Shown here one piece after another: positions 17,013 to 26,582 of a DNA stretch of 64,000 nucleotides. This DNA is from Treponema denticola. GTDB lineage: Bacteria > Spirochaetota > Spirochaetia > Treponematales > Treponemataceae. The position numbers were made by a program, and so were the translations under genes. How positions within the stretch are numbered: position 1 is the first letter of the stretch; every line of letters begins with the position of its first letter. Below the pieces are notes generated by a model. It had not been told where the DNA came from. It was given only the letters and a program-made list of their open reading frames with translations, and did not search any database. Location: assembly GCF_024400535.1 (NCBI RefSeq), contig NZ_CP038800.1:2294001-2358000 (forward strand), written 5' to 3'.

Positions 17013-19572
17013 TATACCCAAGACCTCACTGGTTTTACTTGTCGGAGTTTCGGGCTCCGGTAAAAGCAGCTTTGCACAAAAACATTTTGAAAAATATGAA
17101 ATTGTTTCTTCCGATATTTGCCGAGGTATAGTTTCAAATGATGAAAATAATCAATCAGCTACAAACGATGCTTTTGAAGTTTTTAATTTTATTCTTTCAA
17201 AGCGGCTTCAAAACGGATTACTCACGGTTGCAGATGCGACAAATATTCAGCAGGAAGCAAGAAAAAAACTTCTCAACATAGCCCATTCTTTTCATGTTCT
17301 TCCTATTGCAATTGTTTTTGATTTACCTCAAGAGCTTTGTGAAAAACGAAACGAAGAGAGGACAGACAGAAAAATTTCTTCCGGAGTTTTAAGACATCAG
17401 ATGCAGAACTTAAAACATTCGTTAAAGAATTTAAAGAAAGAAGGCTTTAAAAAACTTTATATTCTAAGATCGGAAGAAGAAGTAAATTCCGTTACGGAAA
17501 TTATCCGTGAAAAACTTTATAACGATAAAACCGATATGCACGGCCCATTCGATATTATCGGTGATGTGCACGGATGCTATGATGAGCTTGTAGAACTTTT
17601 ACAAAAACTAAATTACAAAATAGATTCGGTAAACGATGACGAAAAAAATTACGGCTTCAATGTAAGCCATCCCGAAAACCGTACAGCCGTTTTTTTAGGC
17701 GATTTGGTAGACAGGGGGCCGGCTTCTCCTCAAGTTTTAAAACTTGTTATGAGCATGGTGCGGAACGGTTCGGCACTCTGTGTTCCCGGCAATCACGATA
17801 TGAAGCTTCATAAAAAACTTAACGGAAAGGCAGTACAGGAAAAACACGGACTTGCAGAAACCCTTCAGCAGCTAGAAAACGAATCTGAAGAATTTAAAAA
17901 CGATGTAAAAGAATTTTTATACGGTCTTGTCAGTCACTATGTTTTGGATTCGGGAAAACTGGTTGTCGCCCATGCAGGCTTAAAAGAAGAAATGCAGGGA
18001 CGCGGTTCAGGGGCAGTGCGTTCTTTTTGTTTATACGGAGAAACTACCGGCGAAACGGATGAGTTCGGTTTACCGGTGAGATATAATTGGGCATCCGAAT
18101 ACCGCGGCAGGGCAAAGGTTGTTTACGGCCATACTCCCGTTCCGAATCCGCAATGGTTGAATAATACGATTGACATAGACACAGGCTGCGTTTTCGGCGG
18201 AGCTCTTACAGCCCTCCGTTATCCCGAAGAGGAGTTTGTATCGGTTAAGGCAAAAAAAGTTTATTCGGAACCTGTACGGCCTATCGAACCCAAAGTTTCA
18301 TTTTCATTGCAGCATGAAAACGATGACCTCCTCGATATTGAAGATGTAACAGGCAGAAGGATTATTCAAACCCGATTAAAAAACAATATACTAATCCGAG
18401 AAGAACAGTCCATTGCAGCCCTTGAAGCGGTCAGCCGCTTTGCAGTAAACCCTAAATGGCTTATATATCTTCCGCCCACCATGTCTCCTTCGGAAACAAG
18501 CAGCCTTGAAAATTTTTTAGAGCATCCAATTGAAGCTATCGATTATTACAAAAGCCGCGGAGTTAAAAAAATTATTTTGGAAGAAAAGCACATGGGCTCC
18601 AGAGCTGTGCTTATTGTTTGCAAAAATACACAGACTGCGGAAAAAAAATTCGGCATTGAAGATGAAGGTTTCGGTATTTGTTATACACGCACGGGAAGAA
18701 ACTTTTTTAATGATTCAATAATCGAAAAAGAATTTTTAACAAAGGTTCAAAAGGCCTTAACACTTTCAAACTTTTGGGAAAAGCAAAGTACCGATTGGGT
18801 TTGTCTTGATGCGGAACTTATGCCTTGGTCTGTAAAAGCCCAAAGTCTTATACATGACCAATATGCGGCAACAGGTTCCTCTGCAATAAACGCTCTTTCA
18901 GAAGCGGAAAAAATTTTAAACCTCACAAAATTAAGAGGAATTGAAGGGGCAGAAAACTTATCAAATATTTTTACTCAAAAAAAAGTTTCGGTTGAAAAAT
19001 TTATTGAATCTTACCGTAATTATTGTTGGGAAGTAAAAAGCATAGATGATTATAAACTCGCTCCTTTCCATATTTTGGCAACGGAAGGTGCTGTGCATAC
19101 CGATAAAAATCACGAATGGCATATGGAAAACATAAAAGAAATATGTCTTGCCGATAAAACTCTTTTTAAAATTACACCCTATAAAATAGTTGATGTAGAA
19201 AACGCGAATGAAATAAAAGACGCAGTAGATTGGTGGTTATCTCTTACACAAAAAGGAGGGGAAGGCATGGTAATAAAACCATTCGATTTTGTCTTCCATG
19301 CAGAAAAGCACGGCCTCGTTCAGCCGGCAGTCAAATGCCGAGGTAAAGAATACTTGCGTATTATTTACGGCCCCGAATATTGCGAAAAAGAAAATTTAGA
19401 CCGTTTAAAGAAAAGGGGCTTAGCAAAAAAAAGAGCCCTAGCCTTGCAGGAATTTGCCTTAGGCGTAGAGGCTCTTGAACGCTTTGTAAAAAAAGAACCT
19501 TTAAGGCGAGTTCATGAAAGTGCCTTTGCAGTTCTTGCCCTCGAAAGCGAAGCTGTAGATCCGCGATTGTAG
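17002..19572 (+). CDS. pnkp: Polynucleotide kinase-phosphatase-ligase Pnkp (RNA repair)
   Basis: Three domains in the known order. Kinase: P-loop VGVSGSGKSSF at residues 14-24. Metallophosphatase: DIIGDVHGCYDELVELL near 184 and PGNHDMK near 262. Ligase/adenylyltransferase: LEEKHMGSRAVLIV with the candidate nucleotidyl lysine near 529, later EGMVIKPF. 856 residues matches characterised bacterial Pnkp (~870). It heals 2',3'-cyclic phosphate and 5'-OH ends and seals RNA with Hen1. Ribotoxin-type damage is the expected trigger; VapC, MazF and other toxins in the window are conceivable sources (inference). Confidence 0.96.
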   Translation: MQINIPKTSLVLLVGVSGSGKSSFAQKHFEKYEIVSSDICRGIVSNDENNQSATNDAFEVFNFILSKRLQNGLLTVADATNIQQEARKKLLNIAHSFHVLPIAIVFDLPQELCEKRNEERTDRKISSGVLRHQMQNLKHSLKNLKKEGFKKLYILRSEEEVNSVTEIIREKLYNDKTDMHGPFDIIGDVHGCYDELVELLQKLNYKIDSVNDDEKNYGFNVSHPENRTAVFLGDLVDRGPASPQVLKLVMSMVRNGSALCVPGNHDMKLHKKLNGKAVQEKHGLAETLQQLENESEEFKNDVKEFLYGLVSHYVLDSGKLVVAHAGLKEEMQGRGSGAVRSFCLYGETTGETDEFGLPVRYNWASEYRGRAKVVYGHTPVPNPQWLNNTIDIDTGCVFGGALTALRYPEEEFVSVKAKKVYSEPVRPIEPKVSFSLQHENDDLLDIEDVTGRRIIQTRLKNNILIREEQSIAALEAVSRFAVNPKWLIYLPPTMSPSETSSLENFLEHPIEAIDYYKSRGVKKIILEEKHMGSRAVLIVCKNTQTAEKKFGIEDEGFGICYTRTGRNFFNDSIIEKEFLTKVQKALTLSNFWEKQSTDWVCLDAELMPWSVKAQSLIHDQYAATGSSAINALSEAEKILNLTKLRGIEGAENLSNIFTQKKVSVEKFIESYRNYCWEVKSIDDYKLAPFHILATEGAVHTDKNHEWHMENIKEICLADKTLFKITPYKIVDVENANEIKDAVDWWLSLTQKGGEGMVIKPFDFVFHAEKHGLVQPAVKCRGKEYLRIIYGPEYCEKENLDRLKKRGLAKKRALALQEFALGVEALERFVKKEPLRRVHESAFAVLALESEAVDPRL

Positions 19573-19599
19573 ACATTGCAGCAATGCGGATAATCAGTC

Positions 19600-19866
19600 T
19601 CAAAGTGCAGTAATAAAGGCAACCAAACCGAAAATTATGCCGGGTGAATTTGCAAAGGCAATCGGCCAGTCCCGTTTAGGTTTTTTCATAAGCCCGTATG
19701 TTACCCAAAGAGTACAGTTTATTGCAGCAACCAAGGGCTGAAGCCAATTTCCTTTCATTCCGTTTAAATTATTACTTATTTGCGGAATGTACGAAACATA
19801 CATGGCCATAGCGGTTGCGGTTGCAACCCATCCTAAAATCGTAAAAAATTTAGAGTTCATAATCAC
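19600..19866 (-). CDS. SemiSWEET sugar transporter
   Basis: 88 residues with three hydrophobic helices and the PQ motif YVSYIPQISNN in helix 1. Other SemiSWEET features are NCTLWVTYGLMKKPKRDW in helix 2 and FANSPGIIFGLVAFI in helix 3. SemiSWEETs dimerise to make a sugar channel. It is single and convergent with pnkp. Length and motifs fit the family well. Confidence 0.92.
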   Translation of the reverse strand: MIMNSKFFTILGWVATATAMAMYVSYIPQISNNLNGMKGNWLQPLVAAINCTLWVTYGLMKKPKRDWPIAFANSPGIIFGLVAFITAL

Positions 19867-19949
19867 TTCCTAATATACAAAATTCAATAAACCCGATTAA
19901 AAGCACTTTAAATAAAATGTTTAATCGGGTTAATAATTTTAACTAAAAC

Positions 19950-20726
19950 TTAAAAACTTCTACCTCCGCCCCCATGTGTTTGTCCTGAGGAAGATGTGTG
20001 CGTAGTACTGCTGCCGCTGCTTCCCTTACTGCTGCTTGTTTGAATAATATGTGATACCGTATTTGTAGAAATAAAGGAGTCATCGGTTGTTGCAAACGAA
20101 ACTAGGCTGTTTTTACTGACATCATAGAACGGGGCAGGAGCAAAGTTTCCCTTAGACTTATATTTTCTTATTGTTCCGGAGAACTTAAAGAAAAAGGCTA
20201 ATAGGGCAAGACCTAAACTCATTCCAACTTCCAAAAGAGAAAGACTGTTATAAAATCTTCCGCTTAAAGTGTTAAGGTAAGACTCTATGCCTTTAGAATA
20301 ATTATTCGCTTTTAAACCGCCGTCGATAAGCGAATCCAAGAGTTTTTCTATAACACTGTCGGTAATAGTTTTTATTGTTTTGTCCCCATGGGTTGAAATA
20401 TGAGCATACCTGCTTCCCGGAGTTCCGTCCCCCGTTATAATGAGTAAAAGACTTCCTTCTTTTTCGGAACCTTGACCATAGTCATTGTAATCAAAATAAT
20501 CATCAGCATAGTCTTGAGGACTTTTTCCTCCCGCATCGGAAACAATCACAACAACTGCATCAGACCCGCTCTTTTGGGAAACGGTTTTAAGATGTTTTTC
20601 TATCTTAGCAAAAACTTCCGGCTGTAAAACACCGGCTTCATCTACCAAAAGGTTTTTTTCAGTCTCTGCATAAGAGCTTATGCAGATAAAAAATATCAAT
20701 GCATAAATAATCTTTTTTGCTACCAT
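19950..20726 (-). CDS. TPM-domain protein, YdjH-like
   Basis: Signal peptide, TPM domain (LLVDEAGVLQPEVFAKIEKH, DYADDYFDYNDYGQG, GSLLLIITGDG) and a membrane helix near residue 165-180. The tail is Ser/Gly/His-rich (HTSSSGQTHGGGGRSF). It overlaps the zinc-ribbon gene by seven bases. Gene order SPFH - zinc ribbon - TPM corresponds to ydjI-ydjG-ydjH of B. subtilis, a membrane stress module. Confidence 0.85.
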   Translation of the reverse strand: MVAKKIIYALIFFICISSYAETEKNLLVDEAGVLQPEVFAKIEKHLKTVSQKSGSDAVVVIVSDAGGKSPQDYADDYFDYNDYGQGSEKEGSLLLIITGDGTPGSRYAHISTHGDKTIKTITDSVIEKLLDSLIDGGLKANNYSKGIESYLNTLSGRFYNSLSLLEVGMSLGLALLAFFFKFSGTIRKYKSKGNFAPAPFYDVSKNSLVSFATTDDSFISTNTVSHIIQTSSSKGSSGSSTTHTSSSGQTHGGGGRSF

Positions 20727-21784
20727 ATAAACCTCCCGCCTAAGAGTAAAAGAGCTGCAAGAACTCCCGATATAATACCTGACACAAGAGCAAGCTTAGA
20801 CTTATTTACCGGGAGCTCGCCTGTAGCTTTTCCTGTTTGACCATTTACGGCAAAGACATAGGTTTTTCCCTTATAAAGATAGGTGAGTATCCATGAGGGA
20901 AGCAAAACATAGTTATAATTTTGCACAGTGTAGGAAGTATTATCCTCTTCATCTTCAATACTTCCTCCGTAATCGGTAGAGTTTTGAATAAGGTCCTTAG
21001 TATAATCTTCCGCCCTGTTTTTTATTACGGATTCTACATCTTCTTTTTTAATATCATATTGCTCCGAAGAAAAGCCTGCAAGATAACCTTGAGAAAAATC
21101 TTTTTGTTCTTCCAAATCATAAGGACTTATTGCATTGATAAGAGGTTTATCTATCTTTGTAAAAGCCAACTCTTGACATTTATCCAACTCAATTTTTCCC
21201 GTGCGCTCAATCTTATACTTATCCGTTTTTGTATACTCCGTATTCCCGCTTCGCCACGATGAAATCTTTAAGCCTACGGCGTGATAGTCAACATTAGCTA
21301 CAACATCAGCTTGCCAATGCGGAAGATAAATACCCGTTATCTTTTCTTTTGTGCTATTGCTTGTAAAATCGCTAGGCACATACTTTTTACCTTGCACCCA
21401 AGAAGCAAAATGCTTTAAGGCTTCCTTTTTATCAATCTTAAAAGGAATAATCTTATCAGGCTTAAAATCTCCTTTGAGCCTATCGGATAATACTACGGGA
21501 CTGTGGCAATAATAACAAAAGGCCGTACTTGAAGTGTCCCCTACTACAACTTCCGCTCCGCAGTTGTTGCAGTGATATTGTTTTACCTTTCCGTCCCCTG
21601 CACCTTCGCCTTCGGAAGAGCTTTCATTTGCTCCACCCTTCTTTGCTTGCAGATCTTCCATGTATTTTGTAAGTTCTTCTTCTGTATAACTTGAAAAACA
21701 ATAATCACACTTAAAGCCCCCGGTTTTCGGATCAAAACTTATAGGAGCTCCGCAGCCCGGACATTTATAATTTTCAATACTCAT
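20720..21784 (-). CDS. Double zinc-ribbon membrane protein, YdjG-like
   Basis: Two zinc ribbons at the N-terminus: CPGCGAPISFDPKTGGFKC followed by DYC, and CNNCGAEVV followed by CYYC. A long soluble region then ends in one C-terminal membrane helix (KLALVSGIISGVLAALLLLG). I start at ATG 21784 (MSIENYKCPG), which has GGAGAAAG upstream; the frame extends further back only by running into the preceding SPFH gene. Homologous to the TFIIB-type zinc ribbon YdjG that recruits membrane stress partners (354 aa). Confidence 0.82.
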   Translation of the reverse strand: MSIENYKCPGCGAPISFDPKTGGFKCDYCFSSYTEEELTKYMEDLQAKKGGANESSSEGEGAGDGKVKQYHCNNCGAEVVVGDTSSTAFCYYCHSPVVLSDRLKGDFKPDKIIPFKIDKKEALKHFASWVQGKKYVPSDFTSNSTKEKITGIYLPHWQADVVANVDYHAVGLKISSWRSGNTEYTKTDKYKIERTGKIELDKCQELAFTKIDKPLINAISPYDLEEQKDFSQGYLAGFSSEQYDIKKEDVESVIKNRAEDYTKDLIQNSTDYGGSIEDEEDNTSYTVQNYNYVLLPSWILTYLYKGKTYVFAVNGQTGKATGELPVNKSKLALVSGIISGVLAALLLLGGRFIW

Positions 21785-21804
21785 ATCTTTCTCCAATATG
21801 TTGG

Positions 21805-23010
21805 TTATAATTTTGTTCCGCATTCGGGACAGAATTTTGCTCCCGGCTTTACTTCCGCACCGCATGAAGGGCAGCCGCTGCCTGCAGGTTTAGGAGTTCC
21901 GCATTCGGCACAAAACTTTCCGGTATTCTTGTGGCCGCACTCGGTGCAAAACCATTCTCCTGCTGCCTTAGCGCTGCCTTGTTGTTGACCGGCTCCTTGA
22001 GCAGCTTGATTCATTTGCATCTGCTGCATATTGGTTTGACTTGCCTGTCCCATAAAACCGCCTGCCGCATTCATGCCCATGCCCATACCCATAAAGGCCA
22101 TTCCTGCTCCTGCCTGATTCGAACCTGCCGCTTCCATACCGCGGGCAATAGAGCCTTGCACATAGCCTTCCCGTACGGTAGGATCGCCGAGCATAGCTCC
22201 CTTATTGCGCATGTTGATGAGTTCTTTAGATTCATCATCATAGGAAATACTTGCAATACCGACTGAAAGCACCTCCATTCCGCGTAATTCCTTCCATGAA
22301 TCATCCAGAATCTCGGACATGTGTTTGCTTAAAACCGTTCCCTTTGAAGGAATAAAGGAAATGCGTTCGCCTTCCATAGACATTTGACTGATGGCAGCCT
22401 GTAAGGCTTCTAAGAATTCGCTCAAGTATTGTTCGTTTATTTCATCAATGTGAACATTTTCGGCATCACGAGGACAAGCTTCTTTAAAAAACTTGATTGG
22501 GTCGGTTATTTTAATCGAATAGTTTCCGAAGGTGCGCAAAAACAACTCCGCATTATAGAAGTTGTCAAAGTATTGCAATGGATTGGGAGTACCGAACCTA
22601 ATACCCTTGATCTCCTGTAAATTAACATAAAATACTTCCTGTTTCATCGGGGTGGTTCCGCCGAATTTAAAACGGCTGAAGGTTTCTTTTAGGGCATCTC
22701 CGAATTGACCGCCGAATAGGGAGGGCGATGCCGAATTTTCAACCTTAAAATATCCCGGCTCCGCCGTATAATCGACTATCTTTCCCCCGTCCACCAACAT
22801 CATAAACTGGTTTTGATTTACATGTATAATAGAACCGTTTGAAACGACATCGCTTGAACCTTTTTTGTTTGTGTTACGTTTATCTGTGCGGACAGCAACT
22901 CCTTTTGCAAGGACAACGCCCTCACCCATATCTCCTGCTTCAATAACTTCGAGCCATTGATCGGCCAAACCGCCGCCCACTGCTCCAACTGCTGCTGATA
23001 TAAGACCCAT
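21805..23010 (-). CDS. SPFH-domain zinc-ribbon protein, YdjI-like
   Basis: N-terminal SPFH/virion-core-like domain (LADQWLEVIEAGDMGEGVVL, QNQFMMLVDGGKIVDYTAEP, GNYSIKITDPIKFF). It continues through a Gly/Met-rich low-complexity linker (residues ~290-345) to two zinc ribbons at the C-terminus (CTECGHKNTGKFCAECG and CPSCGAEVKPGAKFCPECG). 401 aa. In B. subtilis YdjI partners YdjGH and the PspA-like YdjF. No PspA gene is adjacent here. First gene of the three-gene operon. Confidence 0.87.
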   Translation of the reverse strand: MGLISAAVGAVGGGLADQWLEVIEAGDMGEGVVLAKGVAVRTDKRNTNKKGSSDVVSNGSIIHVNQNQFMMLVDGGKIVDYTAEPGYFKVENSASPSLFGGQFGDALKETFSRFKFGGTTPMKQEVFYVNLQEIKGIRFGTPNPLQYFDNFYNAELFLRTFGNYSIKITDPIKFFKEACPRDAENVHIDEINEQYLSEFLEALQAAISQMSMEGERISFIPSKGTVLSKHMSEILDDSWKELRGMEVLSVGIASISYDDESKELINMRNKGAMLGDPTVREGYVQGSIARGMEAAGSNQAGAGMAFMGMGMGMNAAGGFMGQASQTNMQQMQMNQAAQGAGQQQGSAKAAGEWFCTECGHKNTGKFCAECGTPKPAGSGCPSCGAEVKPGAKFCPECGTKL

Positions 23011-23176
23011 AATTTACTCCTTTAAATTTAAACTTACATAATTATGATATAACAAAAAAGTCAAAATATCAAGGTTTAAATTATTTGCCGCTTAAAATTT
23101 ATTAAAAAACATAATTTCATAGCTTATAAGAACAGATTTGGAGGAAAAAGATAGGTCTCATAGAAATTTTACCGGA

Positions 23177-23842
23177 TCATTTACAGTTTATCTGTCCTTC
23201 ATTTATATAGATAAGTCTGTCACAAAATTGTTCCGCTAAAATTTTATCATGACTGATAAAAAGATAGCTTGATTGATGTGTATTTTGATATTCTTTTAAT
23301 AAATGGATAATCTGAGCTTGGCTTACGCTGTCCAACATTCCTGTCGGCTCATCTAAGACAATCAACTGAGGTGTAATGGAAAGAATCCTTGCCAAAGCCA
23401 AACGCTGTAATTCTCCGCCGCTCAATTCCCTTGGGTAGCGGTAAAGATGTTCTTCCCTTAAGCCCAATTCTTTTATATCCCGAATAATTTTCTCCATTCC
23501 TTTTTCTTTTAAATAAATACGGTACGGTTCTTTTAAGCTATCTATGATGTGCAGTTTGGGATTAAAAGATATTTCCGGATGCTGAAAAAGAATTTGAATT
23601 TTGCGTCTTGTTTCACGATTAACTGGATATTTAAGCGGAAGGTTTTCAAAAAACATTTCTCCATTTGACGGCATTATTAAACCGGTTATAATTTGTCCGA
23701 TAGTCGTTTTGCCGCTTCCGCTGTCCCCGATCAAGCCTAGTGTTTCTTTTTTATTTATGCAAAAGCTGATATTTTTAATTACTTCAAAATCTTTTTTGCG
23801 GGCATTTTTATATGTTTTAGAAATGTTTTTAAGTTCAAGCAT
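23177..23842 (-). CDS. ABC transporter ATP-binding protein (OppF/DppF/NikE type)
   Basis: Walker A GDSGSGKTT, ABC signature LSGGELQRLALAR, Walker B LIVLDEPTG, and switch His in FISHDK. 221 aa, short for OppF because the C-terminal oligopeptide extension is missing. Last gene of the riboswitch-controlled importer operon; overlaps the preceding ATPase by eight bases. Supplies ATP hydrolysis as one half of the heterodimeric nucleotide-binding unit. Confidence 0.9.
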   Translation of the reverse strand: MLELKNISKTYKNARKKDFEVIKNISFCINKKETLGLIGDSGSGKTTIGQIITGLIMPSNGEMFFENLPLKYPVNRETRRKIQILFQHPEISFNPKLHIIDSLKEPYRIYLKEKGMEKIIRDIKELGLREEHLYRYPRELSGGELQRLALARILSITPQLIVLDEPTGMLDSVSQAQIIHLLKEYQNTHQSSYLFISHDKILAEQFCDRLIYINEGQINCK

Positions 23843-24788
23843 ATTTCCAGCACCTTACTTTCCTGTTTTTTTCTATGTCTATCATGGGAGGGGTTTGTTT
23901 ACATTTTTCAAAAGCATATTCACAGTTTGAAGCATATCTGCATCCTGTTTCATAAACGGGACGCTGCATACTCTTTGCCTTATACTGTAGACCGTTTTCG
24001 GGCATCGCCCTTATTATATCTTCGGTATACGGGTGATAGGGTTTTGCAAATACTTCTTCGGTCAATCCAATTTCTACGCTATATGAAGAATGCATAACAC
24101 ATAATCTTTTGCTTATGTTTTTTGCAAAATTAAGGTCATGGGTAACGCAAACATAGGTCTCTTCTTTTAAGAGTTTAAATGCTTGTTCAACCATTTTAAG
24201 ACGTCTTGAGTCTAAGCCCTTTGTAGGCTCATCAGCAAATATTAAATGGGCTCCTGCGGAAATACCCATTGCAATCATAGCCCTTTGCTTCATTCCGCCG
24301 CTGTAAGTGTGAGGATATTGAACGGCCCGTTCTTCTTCACTACCTAAATTGAATTTGCGTAAAAGGTTTACGGCTTCTTTCTCCGCATTTTTTTTGGAAT
24401 ACCCGTAATGAATTATAAGAGGCTCTCCGACTTGATAACCCACTTTAAGAAGCGGATTTAAAGAGTTTCCGCTGCCTTGAGGAATGTAGGATATTTCTTT
24501 TCCTCTAATGGAGTTTAAAGTTTTACGGTCAAGGCTTAAAAGATTCCGATTATTAAAAAAAGCGGTCCCCTGCACTTCTGCATTTTTAGGTAAAAGTTTT
24601 AACACAGCTAAAAGCATAACGCTTTTTCCGCTGCCAGTCTCACCTATAATTGCAATTTTGTCTCTTTCAAAAATATCTAAATTAAAATCTTGAAGAACTT
24701 GAGGAGCATTCTTTGCTCCGAATGAAACACTTAAGTTTTCTATTTTGAGAAGAGGAAGTTCAGCTAAGTTTATTTCAGTATTATTCAT
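23835..24788 (-). CDS. ABC transporter ATP-binding protein (OppD/DppD/NikD type)
   Basis: Walker A GETGSGKSV, signature YSGGMKQRAMIAM, Walker B LIFADEPTKGLD, and the C-terminal oligopeptide-type extension with cysteines (CRYASNCEYAFEKC). 317 aa is usual for OppD. Overlaps both neighbours by eight bases, indicating one operon. Confidence 0.93.
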   Translation of the reverse strand: MNNTEINLAELPLLKIENLSVSFGAKNAPQVLQDFNLDIFERDKIAIIGETGSGKSVMLLAVLKLLPKNAEVQGTAFFNNRNLLSLDRKTLNSIRGKEISYIPQGSGNSLNPLLKVGYQVGEPLIIHYGYSKKNAEKEAVNLLRKFNLGSEEERAVQYPHTYSGGMKQRAMIAMGISAGAHLIFADEPTKGLDSRRLKMVEQAFKLLKEETYVCVTHDLNFAKNISKRLCVMHSSYSVEIGLTEEVFAKPYHPYTEDIIRAMPENGLQYKAKSMQRPVYETGCRYASNCEYAFEKCKQTPPMIDIEKNRKVRCWKYA

Positions 24789-25593
24789 TTTTTGTGCCGT
24801 AATATCCTATAAGCATAAAACCTAAAACGGTAACCGAGATACAGATAATCGGAGGCAGATACCACCATATTTGTCCGCGCAAAATGCTGTGCCTAAAAAA
24901 AGCGTACCGCAAAATTGCACCCCACGATTTTTCGCCGTAGGTTCCTAGCCCTAAAAAACTTAAACCCGATTCCGTTACCATCGCTGCCGAAACGGAAAGT
25001 ACGCCGCGTATAAGTATTATATCTTTAAGGTTCGGCAAGATGTGTTTAAACATAATGACAAAATCGGAGACACCCAAAGCTTTTTCTATTTTTATAAAAG
25101 GCTGTTCCGCAATTTCTTTTGTCTTTGCTCGCAGGATCCGTGCAGTTCCAGTCCAAGAAGTAATACTCATAGCTATAATCAAGTTCCATTTTCCGGGTTT
25201 CATAAACGCCACCAACAAGACCGTCAAAGGCAGTCCCGGAACAGACATTGCAATATTGGTAAACACTGTTATAAGTCTATCGGTAATACCTCCGTAATAT
25301 CCTGAAAGCAGAGCAAAAACAACACCGATACAGGTAATAGTAATAGCCGCAAAAAAACCGACAAAAAGAGAAACCCGAGCACCGTAGATCAGCTCGCTTA
25401 AAATATCCTGTCCGACATCATTAGTTCCTAAAAGGTGCGCAAGACAAGGCTTTTCATAAATATGACCCATTTCATACGGATCATACGGAGCGATAACCGG
25501 TGCAAAAATTGCAATAATAGCTGCCGTCAAAACAATCATAAGCCCCGCCTTAAAGGAAGACGGCATTTTTTTTATATTTGAAAATTGTATCAT
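24781..25593 (-). CDS. ABC transporter permease (OppC/DppC/NikC type)
   Basis: Membrane permease of 270 aa. The N-terminus has the DppC-like LAHLLGTNDVGQDILSELIYGARVSL pattern (only its central part need be cited: GTNDVGQDILS), and the ATPase-coupling loop is EKALGVSDFVIMFKHILPN. Six hydrophobic stretches. Overlaps both neighbours. Confidence 0.92.
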   Translation of the reverse strand: MIQFSNIKKMPSSFKAGLMIVLTAAIIAIFAPVIAPYDPYEMGHIYEKPCLAHLLGTNDVGQDILSELIYGARVSLFVGFFAAITITCIGVVFALLSGYYGGITDRLITVFTNIAMSVPGLPLTVLLVAFMKPGKWNLIIAMSITSWTGTARILRAKTKEIAEQPFIKIEKALGVSDFVIMFKHILPNLKDIILIRGVLSVSAAMVTESGLSFLGLGTYGEKSWGAILRYAFFRHSILRGQIWWYLPPIICISVTVLGFMLIGYYGTKNE

Positions 25594-26567
25594 CTCTCAT
25601 CCCTTACGCGCGGATCTATTATGATATTGACAATGTCGCTTATCCAGTTTGCAGCGACAACACTCACCGCTGAAATTAAAAAACACAATTGTGCCGTCGG
25701 AAAATCGCGTCTGCTTACCGCATCGAACATAAGGGAACCCATTCCTTTCCAGCCGAAAATAACTTCAACTATCATCGATCCCGATAAAAGCCATCCCAAC
25801 TGAATTGAAAGAGACGTTGAATACGGAAGCAGTGCATTGCATAAAACGTGACGGAATAAAACTTTTTTATCTTCCAAGCCTTTTGATTCCGCAGTTATTA
25901 AATAATCTTCGTTACAGATTTGAGAAACGGAGCTTTTCATAAGCATGAAATTTCCTGCCGTACGCGAAAGAACTAAAATGATAAGCGGTAATGCCATATG
26001 ACTTAATAAACTCCAAATCCGCTCCATCCCCGAAAGCCCCGGTCCTACCATTCCGTTTATAGGAAATATTTTAAGCTTGTACGAAAATATGATGAGAAAA
26101 ATCAAGCCTATACAGTTCGATGGAATTGTGTTTACAAACAAAAAAAACGGAGTCGTAATGCGGTCGAAAATTCCTTTTGTCCGCCACCCTGCAAGAGTTC
26201 CCAAAACAGCCCCTAAAATTCCGCCCAAAATCCACGTGGGAATAGAAAGCAGTAAAGTGCTTTTTGCCGCTCGCAAAACATTTTCTGAAACGGGCTGATG
26301 ATTCGAATGAGCACGTCCGAAATCGAGCGTCGCAATACATTTTAAATATTTTTTATATTGCACCCATAACGAATCATCAAGTCCGAATTTCAATTTTAAT
26401 GCTTCAAGTTCGGCAGGGTATTGATCCAAAAGATAATAGTATTCTTCTTGCCCGACCAAATACATAATGGGTTTCCCCGGCATAATATGAATGAGCAAAA
26501 AGCTAAGAGATATTATCATATAAACCGTACACAGAGCGTACAGAAATTTTTTACCCGTTGATCTCAT
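25590..26567 (-). CDS. ABC transporter permease (OppB/DppB/NikB type)
   Basis: 325 aa with an N-terminal helix, periplasmic loop and five further membrane helices. The coupling motif is ITAESKGLEDKKVLFRHVL, and PTWILGGILGAVLGTLAG is a typical permease helix. ATGA overlap with the second permease gene. The substrate is not deducible from the permeases alone. Confidence 0.92.
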   Translation of the reverse strand: MRSTGKKFLYALCTVYMIISLSFLLIHIMPGKPIMYLVGQEEYYYLLDQYPAELEALKLKFGLDDSLWVQYKKYLKCIATLDFGRAHSNHQPVSENVLRAAKSTLLLSIPTWILGGILGAVLGTLAGWRTKGIFDRITTPFFLFVNTIPSNCIGLIFLIIFSYKLKIFPINGMVGPGLSGMERIWSLLSHMALPLIILVLSRTAGNFMLMKSSVSQICNEDYLITAESKGLEDKKVLFRHVLCNALLPYSTSLSIQLGWLLSGSMIVEVIFGWKGMGSLMFDAVSRRDFPTAQLCFLISAVSVVAANWISDIVNIIIDPRVRDER

Positions 26568-26582
26568 TTTGTCTTTGAAGCT

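Noticed and set aside
21785-21865. N-terminal extension of the YdjG-like zinc-ribbon protein.
   Set aside because: The extra 27 residues are an out-of-frame reading of the SPFH gene's C-terminal zinc ribbon; a ribosome site precedes the later ATG.
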